64,000 nucleotides of DNA from Nemertoderma westbladi (taxonomy: Eukaryota; Xenacoelomorpha; Nemertodermatida; Nemertodermatidae): contig JAUCBJ010006528.1 of assembly GCA_032718475.1 (NCBI GenBank), forward strand, positions 85,661 to 149,660. The letters run 5' to 3'. The notes below the pieces were generated by a model. It did not search any database. It saw only the letters and a list, made by a program, of their open reading frames with translations, and was not told where the DNA came from. This document shows, piece by piece, positions 10,620 to 23,300 of this stretch (its first letter is position 1; every line of letters begins with the position of its first letter). Position numbers and translations under genes: made by a program.

Positions 10620-12145
10620 ACAGGCTGCTTCTAGAGTTGTACTAGAGGGGAGCCCAACAGCCCCTCAGTTCATTAGAACAGGCTGCTTCTAGAGTTGTAA
10701 TACAGGGGAGCCCAACGGCCCCACAGTTCATTAGAACAGGCTGCTTCTAGAGTTGTACTAGAGGGGAGCGGGGAGCCCAACGGCCCCTCAGTTCATTAGA
10801 ACAGGATGCTTCTAGAGTTGTACTAGAGGGGAGCCCAACAGCCCCTCAGTTCATTAGAACAGGCTGCTTCTAGAGTTGTAATACAGGGGAGCCCAACGGC
10901 CCCACAGTTCATTAGAACAGGCTGCTTCTAGAGTTGTACTAGAGGGGAGCGGGGAGCCCAACGGCCCCTCAGTTCATTAGAACAGGCTGCTTCTAGAGTT
11001 GTACTAGAGGGGAGCCCAACAGCCCCTCAGTTCATTAGAACAGGCTGCTTCTAGAGTTGTAATACAGGGGAGCCCAACGGCCCCACAGTTCATTAGAACA
11101 GGCTGCTTCTAGAGTTGTACTAGCGGTGAGCGGGGAGCCCAACGGGCCCCTCAGTTCATTAGAACAGGCTGCTTCTAGAGTTGTACTAGAGGGGAGCCCA
11201 ACAGCCCCTCAGTTCATTAGAACAGGCTGCTTCTAGAGTTGTACTAGCGGGGAGCCCAACGGCCCCTCAGTTCATTAGAACAGGCTGCTTCTAGAGTTGT
11301 AATACAGGGGAGCCCAACGGCCCCACAGTTCATTAGAACAGGCTGCTTCTAGAGTTGTACTAGCGGTGAGCGGGGAGCCCAACGGGCCCCTCAGTTCATT
11401 AGAACAGGCTGCTTCTAGAGTTGTACTAGCGGTGAGCGGGGAGCCCAACGGCCCCTCAGTTCATTAGAACAGGCTGCTTCTAGAGTTGTACTAGCAGTGA
11501 GCGGGGAGCCCAACGGCCCCTCAGTTCATTAGAACAGCCTGCTTCTAGAGTTGTACTAGCGGGGAGCGGGGAGCCCAAAGGCCCCTCAGTTCATTAGAAC
11601 AGGCTGCTTCTAGAGTTGTACTAGAGGGGAGCCCAACAGCCCCTCAGTTCATTAGAACAGGCTGCTTCTAGAGTTGTAATACAGGGGAGCCCAACGGCCC
11701 CACAGTTCATTAGAACAGGCTGCTTCTAGAGTTGTACTAGAGGGGAGCGGGGAGCCCAACGGCCCCTCAGTTCATTAGAACAGGCTGCTTCTAGAGTTGT
11801 ACTAGAGGGGAGCCCAACAGCCCCTCAGTTCATTAGAACAGGCTGCTTCTAGAGTTGTAATACAGGGGAGCCCAACGGCCCCACAGTTCATTAGAACAGG
11901 CTGCTTCTAGAGTTGTACTAGCGGTGAGCGGGGAGCCCAACGGGCCCCTCAGTTCATTAGAACAGGCTGCTTCTAGAGTTGTACTAGAGGGGAGCCCAAC
12001 AGCCCCTCAGTTCATTAGAACAGGCTGCTTCTAGAGTTGTACTAGCGGGGAGCCCAACGGCCCCTCAGTTCATTAGAACAGGCTGCTTCTAGAGTTGTAA
12101 TACAGGGGAGCCCAACGGCCCCACAGTTCATTAGAACAGGCTGCT
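10620..12145. repeat. Satellite sub-domain with 181-, 240- and 798-bp periods
   Basis: The variant TACAGGGGAGCCC, coupled to CCCCACAG, occurs at 10701, 10882, 11063, 11303, 11680, 11861 and 12101. Steps are 181, 181, 240, 377, 181 and 240 bp. 181 equals 58+58+65. 240 equals four units, one of which has an extra G (AACGGGCCCC). The pairs 11063/11861 and 11303/12101 give a 798-bp repeat. Steps that nest inside one another show several rounds of local duplication. Confidence 0.85.
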
Positions 12146-15100
12146 TCTAGAGTTGTACTAGCGGTGAGCGGGGAGCCCAACGGGCCCCTCAGTTCATTAG
12201 AACAGGCTGCTTCTAGAGTTGTACTAGCGGTGAGCGGGGAGCCCAACGGCCCCTCAGTTCATTAGAACAGGCTGCTTCTAGAGTTGTACTAGCGGTGAGC
12301 GGGGAGCCCAACGGCCCCTCAGTTCATTAGAACAGGCTGCTTCTAGAGTTGTACTAGCGGTGAGCGGGGAGCCCAACGGCCCCTCAGTTCATTAGAACAG
12401 GCTGCTTCTAGAGTTGTACTAGCGGTGAGCGGGGAGCCCAACGGCCCCTCAGTTCATTAGAACAGGCTGCTTCTAGAGTTGTACTAGCGGTGAGCGGGGA
12501 GCCCAACGGCCCCTCAGTTCATTAGAACAGGCTGCTTCTAGAGTTGTACTAGAGGGGAGCCCAACGGCCCCTCAGTTCATTAGAACAGGCTGCTTCTAGA
12601 GTTGTACTAGTGGGGAGCCCAACGGCCCCTCAGTTCATTAGAACAGGCTGCTTCTAGAGTTGTACTAGCGGGGAGCCCAACGGCCCCTCAGTTCATTAGA
12701 ACAGGCTGCTTCTAGAGTTGTACTAGCGGGGAGCCCAACAGCCCCTCAGTTCATTAGAACAGGCTGCTTCTAGAGTTGTACTAGCGGTGAGCGGGGAGCC
12801 CAACAGCCCCTCAGTTCATTAGAACAGGCTGCTTCTAGAGTTGTACTAGCGGGGAGCGGGGAGCCAAACGCCCCCTCAGTACATTAGAATAGGCTGCTTC
12901 TAGAGTTGTACTAGCGGGGAGCCCAATGGCCCTTCAGTTCATTAGAACAGGCTACTTCTAGAGTTGTTCTACCGGGGAGCCCAACGGCCCCTCAGTTCAT
13001 TAGAACAGGCTGCTTCTAGAGTTGTACTAGCGGGGAGCCCAATGGCCCCTCCTCAGTTCATTAGAACAGGCTGCTTCTAGAGTTGTACTAGCGGTGATCG
13101 GGTAGCCCAACGGCCCCTCAGTTCATTAGAACAGGCTGCTTCTAGAGTTGTACTAGCGGTGAGCGGGGAGCCAAACGGCCCCTCAGTTCATTAGAACAGG
13201 CTGCTTCTAGAGTTGTACTAGCGGTGAGCCCAACGGCCCCTCAGTTCATTAGAACAGGCTGCTTCTAGAGTTGTACTAGCAGGGAGCGGGGAGCCCAACG
13301 GCCCCTCAGTTCATTAGAACAGGCTGCTTCTAGAGTTGTACTAGCGGGGAGCCCAACGGCCCCTCAGTTCATTAGAACAGGCTGCTTCTAGAGTTGTACT
13401 AGCGGTGTGCCCAACGGCCCCTCAGTTCATTAGAACAGGCTGCTTCTAGAGTTGTACTAGCGGTGAGCGGGGAGCCCAACGGCCCCTCAGTTCATTAGAA
13501 CAGGCTGCTTCTAGAGTTGTACTAGAGGGGAGCCCAACGGCCCCTCAGTTCATTAGAACAGGCTGCTTCTAGAGTTGTACTAGTGGGGAGCCCAACGGCC
13601 CCTCAGTTCATTAGAACAGGCTGCTTCTAGAGTTGTACTAGCGGGGAGCCCAACGGCCCCTCAGTTCATTAGAACAGGCTGCTTCTAGAGTTGTACTAGC
13701 GGGGAGCCCAACAGCCCCTCAGTTCATTAGAACAGGCTGCTTCTAGAGTTGTACTAGCGGTGAGCGGGGAGCCCAACAGCCCCTCAGTTCAATAGAACAG
13801 GCTGCTTCTAGAGTTGTACTAGCGGGGAGCGGGGAGCCAAACGCCCCCTCAGTACATTAGAATAGGCTGCTTCTAGAGTTGTACTAGCGGGGAGCCCAAT
13901 GGCCCTTCAGTTCATTAGAACAGGCTACTTCTAGAGTTGTTCTACCGGGGAGCCCAACGGCCCCTCAGTTCATTAGAACAGGCTGCTTCTAGAGTTGTAC
14001 TAGCGGGGAGCCCAATGGCCCCTCCTCAGTTCATTAGAACAGGCTGCTTCTAGAGTTGTACTAGCGGTGATTGGGTAGCCCAACGGCCCCTCAGTTCATT
14101 AGAACAGGCTGCTTCTAGAGTTGTACTAGCGGTGAGCAGGGAGCCAAACGGCCCCTCAGTTCATTAGAACAGGCTGCTTCTAGAGTTGTACTAGCGGTGA
14201 GCCCAACGGCCCCTCAGTTCATTAGAACAGGCTGCTTCTAGAGTTGTACTAGCAGGGAGCGGGGAGCCCAACGGCCCCTCAGTTCATTAGAACAGGCTGC
14301 TTCTAGAGTTGTACTAGCGGGGAGCCCAACGGCCCCTCAGTTCATTAGAACAGGCTGCTTCTAGAGTTGTACTAGCGGTGAGCGGGGAGCCCAACGGCCC
14401 CTCAGTTTATTAGAACAGGCTGCTTCTAGAGTTGTACTAGCGGGGAGCGGGGAGCCCAATGGCCCCTCAGTTCATTAGAACAGGCTGCTTCTAGAGTTGT
14501 ACTAGCGGGGAGCCCAACGGCCCCTCAGTTCATTAGAACAGGCTGCTTCTAGAGTTGTACTAGCGGTGTGCCCAACGGCCCCTCAGTTCATTAGAACAGG
14601 CTGCTTCTAGAGTTGTACTAGCGGTGAGCGGGGAGCCCAACGGCCCCTCAGTTCATTAGAACAGGCTGCTTCTAGAGTTGTACTAGCGGTGAGCCCAACG
14701 GCCCCTCAGTTCATTAGAACAGGCTGCTTCTAGAGTTGTACTAGCGGTGAGCGGGGAGCCCAATGGCCCCTCAGTTCATTAGAACAGGCTGCTTCTAGAG
14801 TTGTACTAGCGGTGTGCCCAACGGCCCCTCAGTTCATTAGAACAGGCTGCTTCTAGAGTTGTACTAGCGGTGAGCGGGGAGCCCAACGGCCCCTCAGTTC
14901 ATTAGAACAGGCTGCTTCTAGAGTTGTACTAGCGGTGAGCCCAACGGCCCCTCAGTTCATTAGAACAGGCTGCTTCTAGAGTTGTAATACAGGGGAGCCC
15001 AACGGCCCCACAGTTCATTAGAACAGGCTGCTTCTAGAGTTGTACTAGCGGTGAGCGGGGAGCCCAACGGGCCCCTCAGTTCATTAGAACAGGCTGCTTC

Positions 15101-18100
15101 TAGAGTTGTACTAGAGGGGAGCCCAACAGCCCCTCAGTTCATTAGAACAGGCTGCTTCTAGAGTTGTACTAGCGGGGAGCCCAACGGCCCCTCAGTTCAT
15201 TAGAACAGGCTGCTTCTAGAGTTGTAATACAGGGGAGCCCAACGGCCCCACAGTTCATTAGAACAGGCTGCTTCTAGAGTTGTACTAGCGGTGAGCGGGG
15301 AGCCCAACGGGCCCCTCAGTTCATTAGAACAGGCTGCTTCTAGAGTTGTACTAGCGGTGAGCGGGGAGCCCAACGGCCCCTCAGTTCATTAGAACAGGCT
15401 GCTTCTAGAGTTGTACTAGCGGTGAGCGGGGAGCCCAACGGCCCCTCAGTTCATTAGAACAGGCTGCTTCTAGAGTTGTACTAGCGGTGAGCGGGGAGCC
15501 CAACGGCCCCTCAGTTCATTAGAACAGGCTGCTTCTAGAGTTGTACTAGCGGTGAGCGGGGAGCCCAACGGCCCCTCAGTTCATTAGAACAGGCTGCTTC
15601 TAGAGTTGTACTAGCGGTGAGCGGGGAGCCCAACGGCCCCTCAGTTCATTAGAACAGGCTGCTTCTAGAGTTGTACTAGAGGGGAGCCCAACGGCCCCTC
15701 AGTTCATTAGAACAGGCTGCTTCTAGAGTTGTACTAGTGGGGAGCCCAACGGCCCCTCAGTTCATTAGAACAGGCTGCTTCTAGAGTTGTACTAGCGGGG
15801 AGCCCAACGGCCCCTCAGTTCATTAGAACAGGCTGCTTCTAGAGTTGTACTAGCGGGGAGCCCAACAGCCCCTCAGTTCATTAGAACAGGCTGCTTCTAG
15901 AGTTGTACTAGCGGTGAGCGGGGAGCCCAACAGCCCCTCAGTTCATTAGAACAGGCTGCTTCTAGAGTTGTACTAGCGGGGAGCGGGGAGCCAAACGCCC
16001 CCTCAGTACATTAGAATAGGCTGCTTCTAGAGTTGTACTAGCGGGGAGCCCAATGGCCCTTCAGTTCATTAGAACAGGCTACTTCTAGAGTTGTTCTACC
16101 GGGGAGCCCAACGGCCCCTCAGTTCATTAGAACAGGCTGCTTCTAGAGTTGTACTAGCGGGGAGCCCAATGGCCCCTCCTCAGTTCATTAGAACAGGCTG
16201 CTTCTAGAGTTGTACTAGCGGTGATCGGGTAGCCCAACGGCCCCTCAGTTCATTAGAACAGGCTGCTTCTAGAGTTGTACTAGCGGTGAGCGGGGAGCCA
16301 AACGGCCCCTCAGTTCATTAGAACAGGCTGCTTCTAGAGTTGTACTAGCGGTGAGCCCAACGGCCCCTCAGTTCATTAGAACAGGCTGCTTCTAGAGTTG
16401 TACTAGCAGGGAGCGGGGAGCCCAACGGCCCCTCAGTTCATTAGAACAGGCTGCTTCTAGAGTTGTACTAGCGGGGAGCCCAACGGCCCCTCAGTTCATT
16501 AGAACAGGCTGCTTCTAGAGTTGTACTAGCGGTGTGCCCAACGGCCCCTCAGTTCATTAGAACAGGCTGCTTCTAGAGTTGTACTAGCGGTGAGCGGGGA
16601 GCCCAACGGCCCCTCAGTTCATTAGAACAGGCTGCTTCTAGAGTTGTACTAGAGGGGAGCCCAACGGCCCCTCAGTTCATTAGAACAGGCTGCTTCTAGA
16701 GTTGTACTAGTGGGGAGCCCAACGGCCCCTCAGTTCATTAGAACAGGCTGCTTCTAGAGTTGTACTAGCGGGGAGCCCAACGGCCCCTCAGTTCATTAGA
16801 ACAGGCTGCTTCTAGAGTTGTACTAGCGGGGAGCCCAACAGCCCCTCAGTTCATTAGAACAGGCTGCTTCTAGAGTTGTACTAGCGGTGAGCGGGGAGCC
16901 CAACAGCCCCTCAGTTCAATAGAACAGGCTGCTTCTAGAGTTGTACTAGCGGGGAGCGGGGAGCCATACGCCCCCTCAGTACATTAGAATAGGCTGCTTC
17001 TAGAGTTGTACTAGCGGGGAGCCCAATGGCCCTTCAGTTCATTAGAACAGGCTACTTCTAGAGTTGTTCTACCGGGGAGCCCAACGGCCCCTCAGTTCAT
17101 TAGAACAGGCTGCTTCTAGAGTTGTACTAGCGGGGAGCCCAATGGCCCCTCCTCAGTTCATTAGAACAGGCTGCTTCTAGAGTTGTACTAGCGGTGATCG
17201 GGTAGCCCAACGGCCCCTCAGTTCATTAGAACAGGCTGCTTCTAGAGTTGTACTAGCGGTGAGCAGGGAGCCAAACGGCCCCTCAGTTCATTAGAACAGG
17301 CTGCTTCTAGAGTTGTACTAGCGGTGAGCCCAACGGCCCCTCAGTTCATTAGAACAGGCTGCTTCTAGAGTTGTACTAGCAGGGAGCGGGGAGCCCAACG
17401 GCCCCTCAGTTCATTAGAACAGGCTGCTTCTAGAGTTGTACTAGCGGGGAGCCCAACGGCCCCTCAGTTCATTAGAACAGGCTGCTTCTAGAGTTGTACT
17501 AGCGGTGAGCGGGGAGCCCAACGGCCCCTCAGTTTATTAGAACAGGCTGCTTCTAGAGTTGTACTAGCGGGGAGCGGGGAGCCCAATGGCCCCTCAGTTC
17601 ATTAGAACAGGCTGCTTCTAGAGTTGTACTAGCGGGGAGCCCAACGGCCCCTCAGTTCATTAGAACAGGCTGCTTCTAGAGTTGTACTAGCGGTGTGCCC
17701 AACGGCCCCTCAGTTCATTAGAACAGGCTGCTTCTAGAGTTGTACTAGCGGTGAGCGGGGAGCCCAACGGCCCCTCAGTTCATTAGAACAGGCTGCTTCT
17801 AGAGTTGTACTAGCGGTGAGCCCAACGGCCCCTCAGTTCATTAGAACAGGCTGCTTCTAGAGTTGTACTAGCGGTGAGCGGGGAGCCCAATGGCCCCTCA
17901 GTTCATTAGAACAGGCTGCTTCTAGAGTTGTACTAGCGGTGTGCCCAACGGCCCCTCAGTTCATTAGAACAGGCTGCTTCTAGAGTTGTACTAGCGGTGA
18001 GCGGGGAGCCCAACGGCCCCTCAGTTCATTAGAACAGGCTGCTTCTAGAGTTGTACTAGCGGTGAGCCCAACGGCCCCTCAGTTCATTAGAACAGGCTGC

Positions 18101-18107
18101 TTCTAGA
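11831..18107. repeat. 3127-bp tandem duplication inside the satellite
   Basis: Six independent rare markers recur at exactly +3127: TACAGGGG at 11861/14988 and 12101/15228, AGAGGGG at 12551/15678, GAGCCAAACGCCCC at 12861/15988, and GTGTGCCC at 14566/17693 and 14812/17939. Similarity stops at about 14985 in copy 1 and 18107 in copy 2. Both copies contain a smaller 973-bp duplication (GAGCCAAACGCC at 12861 and 13834), which is therefore older. Copies differ by few bases, for example GATTGGGTAG at 14068 versus GATCGGGTAG in copy 2. Confidence 0.88.
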
Positions 18108-19139
18108 GTTGTACTAGCGGTGAGCGGGGAGCCCGATGGCCCCTCAGTTCATTAGAACAGGCTGCTTCTAGAGTTGTACTAGCAGTGAGCGGGGAGCCCA
18201 ACGGCCCCTCAGTTCATTAGAACAGGCTGCTTCTAGAGTTGTACTAGCGGTGAGCGGGGAGCCCAACGGCCCCTCAGTTCATTAGAACAGGCTGCTTCTA
18301 GAGTTGTACTAGTGGTGAGCGGGGAGCCCAACTGCCCCTCAGTTCATTAGAACAGGCTGCTTCTAGAGTTGTACTAGCGGTGAGCCCAACGGCCCCTCAG
18401 TTCATTAGAAAAGGCTGCTTCTAGAGTTGTACTAGCGTTGAGCGGGGAGCCCAACTGCCCCTCAGTTCATTAGAACAGGCTGCTTCTAGAGTTGTACTAG
18501 CGGTGAGCGGTGAGCCCAACGGCCCCTCAGTTCATTATAACAGGCTGCTTCTAAAGTTGTACTAGCGGGGAGTGGGGAACCCAACGGCCCCCCAGTTCAT
18601 TAGAACAGGCTGCTTCTAGAGTTGTACTAGAGGGGAGCCCAACGGCCCTTCAGTTCATTAGAACAGGCTGCTTCTAGAGTTGTACTAGCGGGGAGCCCAA
18701 CGGCCCCTCAGTCCATTAGAACAGGCTGCTTCTAAAGTTGTACTAGCGGTGAGCGGGGAGCCCAACGGCCCCTCAGTTCATTAGAACAGGCTGCTTCTAA
18801 AGTTTTAATAGCGGGGAGCGGGGAGCCCAACGGCCCCTCAGTTCATTGGAACAGGCTGCTTCTAGAGTTGTACTAGCGGTGAGCGGGGTGCCCAACAGCC
18901 TCTCAGTTCATTAGAACAGGCTGCTTCTAGAGTTGTACTAACGGTGATCGGGGAGCCCAACGGCCCCTCAGTTCATTAGAACAGGCTGCTTCTAGAGTTG
19001 TACTAGTGGGGAGCCCAATGGCCCCTCAGTTCATTAGAACAGGCTGCTTCTAGAGTTGTACTAGCGGTGAGCAGGGAGCCCAACGGCCCCTCAGTTCATT
19101 AGAACAGGCTGCTTCTAGAGTTGTACTAGCGGGGAGCGG

Positions 19140-20390
19140 GGAGCCCAACGGCCCCTCAGTTCATTAGAACAGGCTGCTTCTAGAGTTGTAATAGCGGTGA
19201 GCGGGGAGCCAAACGGCCCCTCAGTTCATTAGAACAGGCTGCTTCTAGAGTTGTACTAGCGGTGAGCCCAACGGCCCCTCAGTTCATTAGAACAGGCTGC
19301 TTTTAGAGTTGTACTAGAAGGGAGCGGGGAGCCCAACGGCCCCTCAGTTCATTAGAACAGGCTGCTTCTAGAGTTGTACTAGCGGGGACCCCAACGGCCC
19401 CTCAGTTCATTAGAACAGGCTGCTTCTAGAGTTGTACTAGCGGTGAGCGGTGAGCCCAACGGCCCCTCAGTTCATTAGAACAGGCTGCTTCTAGAGTTGT
19501 ACTAGCGGGGAGCGGGGAGCCCAATGGCCCCTCAGTTCATTAGAACAGGCTGGTTCTAGAGTTGTACTAGCGGTGAGCGGGGAGCCCAACGGCCCCCCAG
19601 TTCATTAGAACAGGCTGCTTCTAGAGTTGTATTAACGGTGAGCGGGGAGCCCAACGGCCCCTCAGTTCATTAGAACAGGCTGCTTCTAGAGTTGTACTAG
19701 CTGGGAGCCCAACGGCCCCTCAGTTCATTAGAACAGGCTGCTTCTAGAGTTGTACTAGCGGGGAGCGGGGAGCCCAACGGCCCCTCAGTTCATTAGAACA
19801 GGCTGCTTCTAGAGTTGTACTAGCGGTGAGCGGGGAGCCAAACGGCCCCTCAGTTCATTAGAACAGGCTGCTTCTAGAGTTGTACTAGCGGTGAGCCCAA
19901 CGGCCCCTCAGTTCATTAGAACAGGCTGCTTTTAGAGTTGTACTAGAAGGGAGCGGGGAGCCCAACGGCCCCTCAGTTCATTAGAACAGGCTGCTTCTAG
20001 AGTTGTACTAGCGGGGACCCCAACGGCCCCTCAGTTCATTAGAACAGGCTGCTTCTAGAGTTGTACTAGCGGTGAGCGGTGAGCCCAACGGCCCCTCAGT
20101 TCATTAGAACAGGCTGCTTCTAGAGTTGTACTAGCGGGGAGCGGGGAGCCCAATGGCCCCTCAGTTCATTAGAACAGGCTGGTTCTAGAGTTGTACTAGC
20201 GGTGAGCGGGGAGCCCAACGGCCCCCCAGTTCATTAGAACAGGCTGCTTCTAGAGTTGTATTAGCGGTGAGCGGGGAGCCCAACGGCCCCTCAGTTCATT
20301 AGAACAGGCTGCTTCTAGAGTTGTACTAGCTGGGAGCCCAACGGCCCCTCAGTTCATTAGAACAGGCTGCTTCTAGAGTTGTACTAGCGG
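19140..20390. repeat. 629-bp tandem duplication inside the satellite
   Basis: The rare variant TTTTAGAG followed by ACTAGAAGGGAGC occurs with AGAAG at 19316 and 19945, 629 bp apart. The flanking variants GGGGACCCCAACGG, CTGGTTCTAG and TATTA(A/G)CGG repeat in the same order in both copies. Confidence 0.8.
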
Positions 20391-20394
20391 GGAG

Positions 20395-23300
20395 CCCAAC
20401 GGCCCCTCCTCAGTTCATTTGAACATCCTGCTTCTAGAGTTGTACTAGCAGTGAGCCCAACGGCCCCTCAGTTCATTAGAACAGGCTGCTTCTATAGTTG
20501 TACTAGTGGGGAGCCCAACGGCCCATCAGTTCATTAGAACAGGCTGCTTCTAGAGTTGTACTAGCGGGGAGCCCAACGGCCCCTCAGTTCATTAGAACAG
20601 GCTGCTTCTAGAGTTGTACTAGCGGGGAGCCCAACAGCCCCTCAGTTCATTAGAACAGGCTGCTTCTTGAGTTGTACTAGCGGTGAGCCCAACGGTCCCT
20701 CAGTTCATTAGAACAGGCTGCTTCTAGAGTTGTACTAGCTGGGAGCCCAACGGCCCCTCAGTTCATTAGAACAGGCTGCTTCTAGAGTTGTACTAGCGGG
20801 GAGCCCAACGGCCCCTCCTCAGTTCATTTGAACAGGCTGCTTCTAGAGTTGTACTAGCAGTGAGCCCAACGGCCCCTCAGTTCATTAGAACAGGCTGCTT
20901 CTAGAGTTGTACTAGTGGGGAGCCCAACGGCCCCTCAGTTCATCAGAACAGGCTGCTTCTAGAGTTGTACTAGCGGGGAGCCCAACGGCCCCTCTGTTCA
21001 TTAGAACAGGCTGCTTCTAGAGTTGTACTAGCGGGGAGCCCAACAGCCCCTCAGTTCATTAGAACAGGCTGCTTCTAGAGTTGTACTAGCGGTGAGCGGG
21101 GAGCCCAACGGCCCCTCAGTTCATTAGAACAGGCTGCTTCTAGAGTTGTACTAGCGGGGAGCGGGGAGCCAAACGGCCCCTCAGTACATTAGAACAGGCT
21201 GCTTCTAGAGTTGTACTAGCGGGGAGCCCAATGGCCCTTCAGTTCATTAGAACAGGCTGCTTCTAGAGTTGTTCTACCGGGGAGCCCAACGGCCCCTCAG
21301 TTCATTAGAACAGGCTGCTTCTAGAGTTGTACTAGCGGTGAGCGGGGAGCCCAATGGCCCCTCAGTTCATTAGAACAGGCTGCTTCTAGAGTTGTACTAG
21401 CGGTGAGCCCAACGGCCCCTCAGTTCATTAGAACAGGCTGCTTCTAGAGTTGTACTAGCGGGGAGCCCAACGGCCCCCCAGTTCATTATAACAGGCTGCT
21501 TCTAGAGTTGTACTAGCGGTGAGCCCAACGGCCCCTCAGTTCATTAGAACAGGCTGCTTCTAGAGTTGTACTAGCGGGGAGCCCAACGGCCCCTCAGTTC
21601 ATTAGAACAGGCTGCTTCTAGAGTTGTACTAGCGGGGAGCCCAATGGCCCCTCCTCAGTTCATTAGAACAGGCTGCTTCTAGAGTTGTACTAGCGGTGAT
21701 CGGGGAGCCCAACGGCCCCTCAGTTCATTAGAACAGGCTGCTTCTAGAGTTGTACTAGCGGTGAGCGGGGAGCCAAACGGCCCCTCAGTTCATTAGAACA
21801 GGCTGCTTCTAGAGTTGCACTAGCGGTGAGCACAATGGCCCCTCAGTTCATTAGAACATGCTGCTTCTAGAGTTGTACTAGCAGGGAGCGGGGAGCCCAA
21901 CGGCCCCTAAGTTCATTAGAACAGGCTGCTTCTAGAGTTGTACTAGCGGGGAGCCTAACGGCCCCTCAGTTCATTAGAACAGGCTGCTTCTAGAGTTGTA
22001 CTAGCGGTGAGCGGGGAGCCCAACGGCCCCTCAGTTCATTAGAACAGGCTGCTTCTAGAGTTGTACTAGCGGGGAGCAGGGAGCCCAATGGCCCCTCAGT
22101 TCATTAGAACAGGCTGCTTCTAGAGTTGTACTATCGGTGAGCTGGGAGCCCAACGGCCCCCCAGTTCATTAGAACAGGCTGCTTCTAGAGTTGTACTAGC
22201 GGTGAGCGGGGAGCCCAACGGCCCCTCAGTTCATTAGAACAGGCTGCTTCTAGAGTTGTACTAGCGGTGAGCCCAACGGTCCCTCAGTTCATTAGAACAG
22301 GCTGCTTCTAGAGTTGTACTAGCGGGGAGCCCAACGGCCCCTCAGTTCATTAGAACAGGCTGCTTCTAGAGTTGTACTAGTGGGGAGCCCAACGGCCCCT
22401 CAGTTCATTAGAACAGGCTGCTTCTAGAGTTGTACTAGTGGTGAGTGGTGATCCCAACGGCCCCTCAGTTCATTAGAACAGGCTGCTTCTAGAGTTGTAC
22501 TAGTGGTGAGCGGGGAGCCCAATGGCCGCTCAGTTCATTAGAACAGGCTGATTCTAGAGTTGTACTAGCGGTGATCGGGGAGCTCAACGGCCCCTCAGTT
22601 CATTAGAACAGGCTGATTCTAGAGTTGTACTAGCGGTGAGCCCAACGGCCCCTCAGTTCATTAGAACAGGCTGCTTCTAGAGTTGTACTAGCGGGGAGCC
22701 CAACGGCCCCCCAGTTCATTAGAACAGGCTGCTTCTAGAGTTGTACTAGCGGTGAGCCCAACGGCCCCTCAGTTCATTAGAACAGGCTGCTTCTAGAGTT
22801 GTACTAGCGGGGAGCCCAACGGCCCCTCAGTTCATTAGAACAGGCTGCTTCTAGAGTTGTACCTGCGGGGAGCCCAATGGCCCCTCCGCAGTTCATTAGA
22901 ACAGGCTGCTTCTAGAGTTGTACTAGCGGTGATCGGGGAGCCCAACGGCCCCTCAGTTCATTAGAACAGGCTGCTTCTAGAGTTGTACTAGCGGTGAGCG
23001 GGGAGCCAAACGGCCCCTCAGTTCATTAGAACAGGCTGCTTCTAGAGTTGTACTAGCGGTGAGCCCAACGGCCCCTCAGTTCATTAGAACAGGCTGCTTC
23101 TGGAGTTGTACTAGCAGGGAGCGGGGAGCCCAACGGCCCCTCAGTTCATTAGAACAGGCTGCTTCTAGAGTTGTACTAGCGGGGAGCCCAACGGCCCCTC
23201 AGTTCATTAGAACAGGCTTCTTCTAGAGTTGTACTAGCGGTGAGTGGGGAGCCCAACGGCCCCTCAGTTCATTAGAACAGGCTGCTTCTAGAGTTGTACT

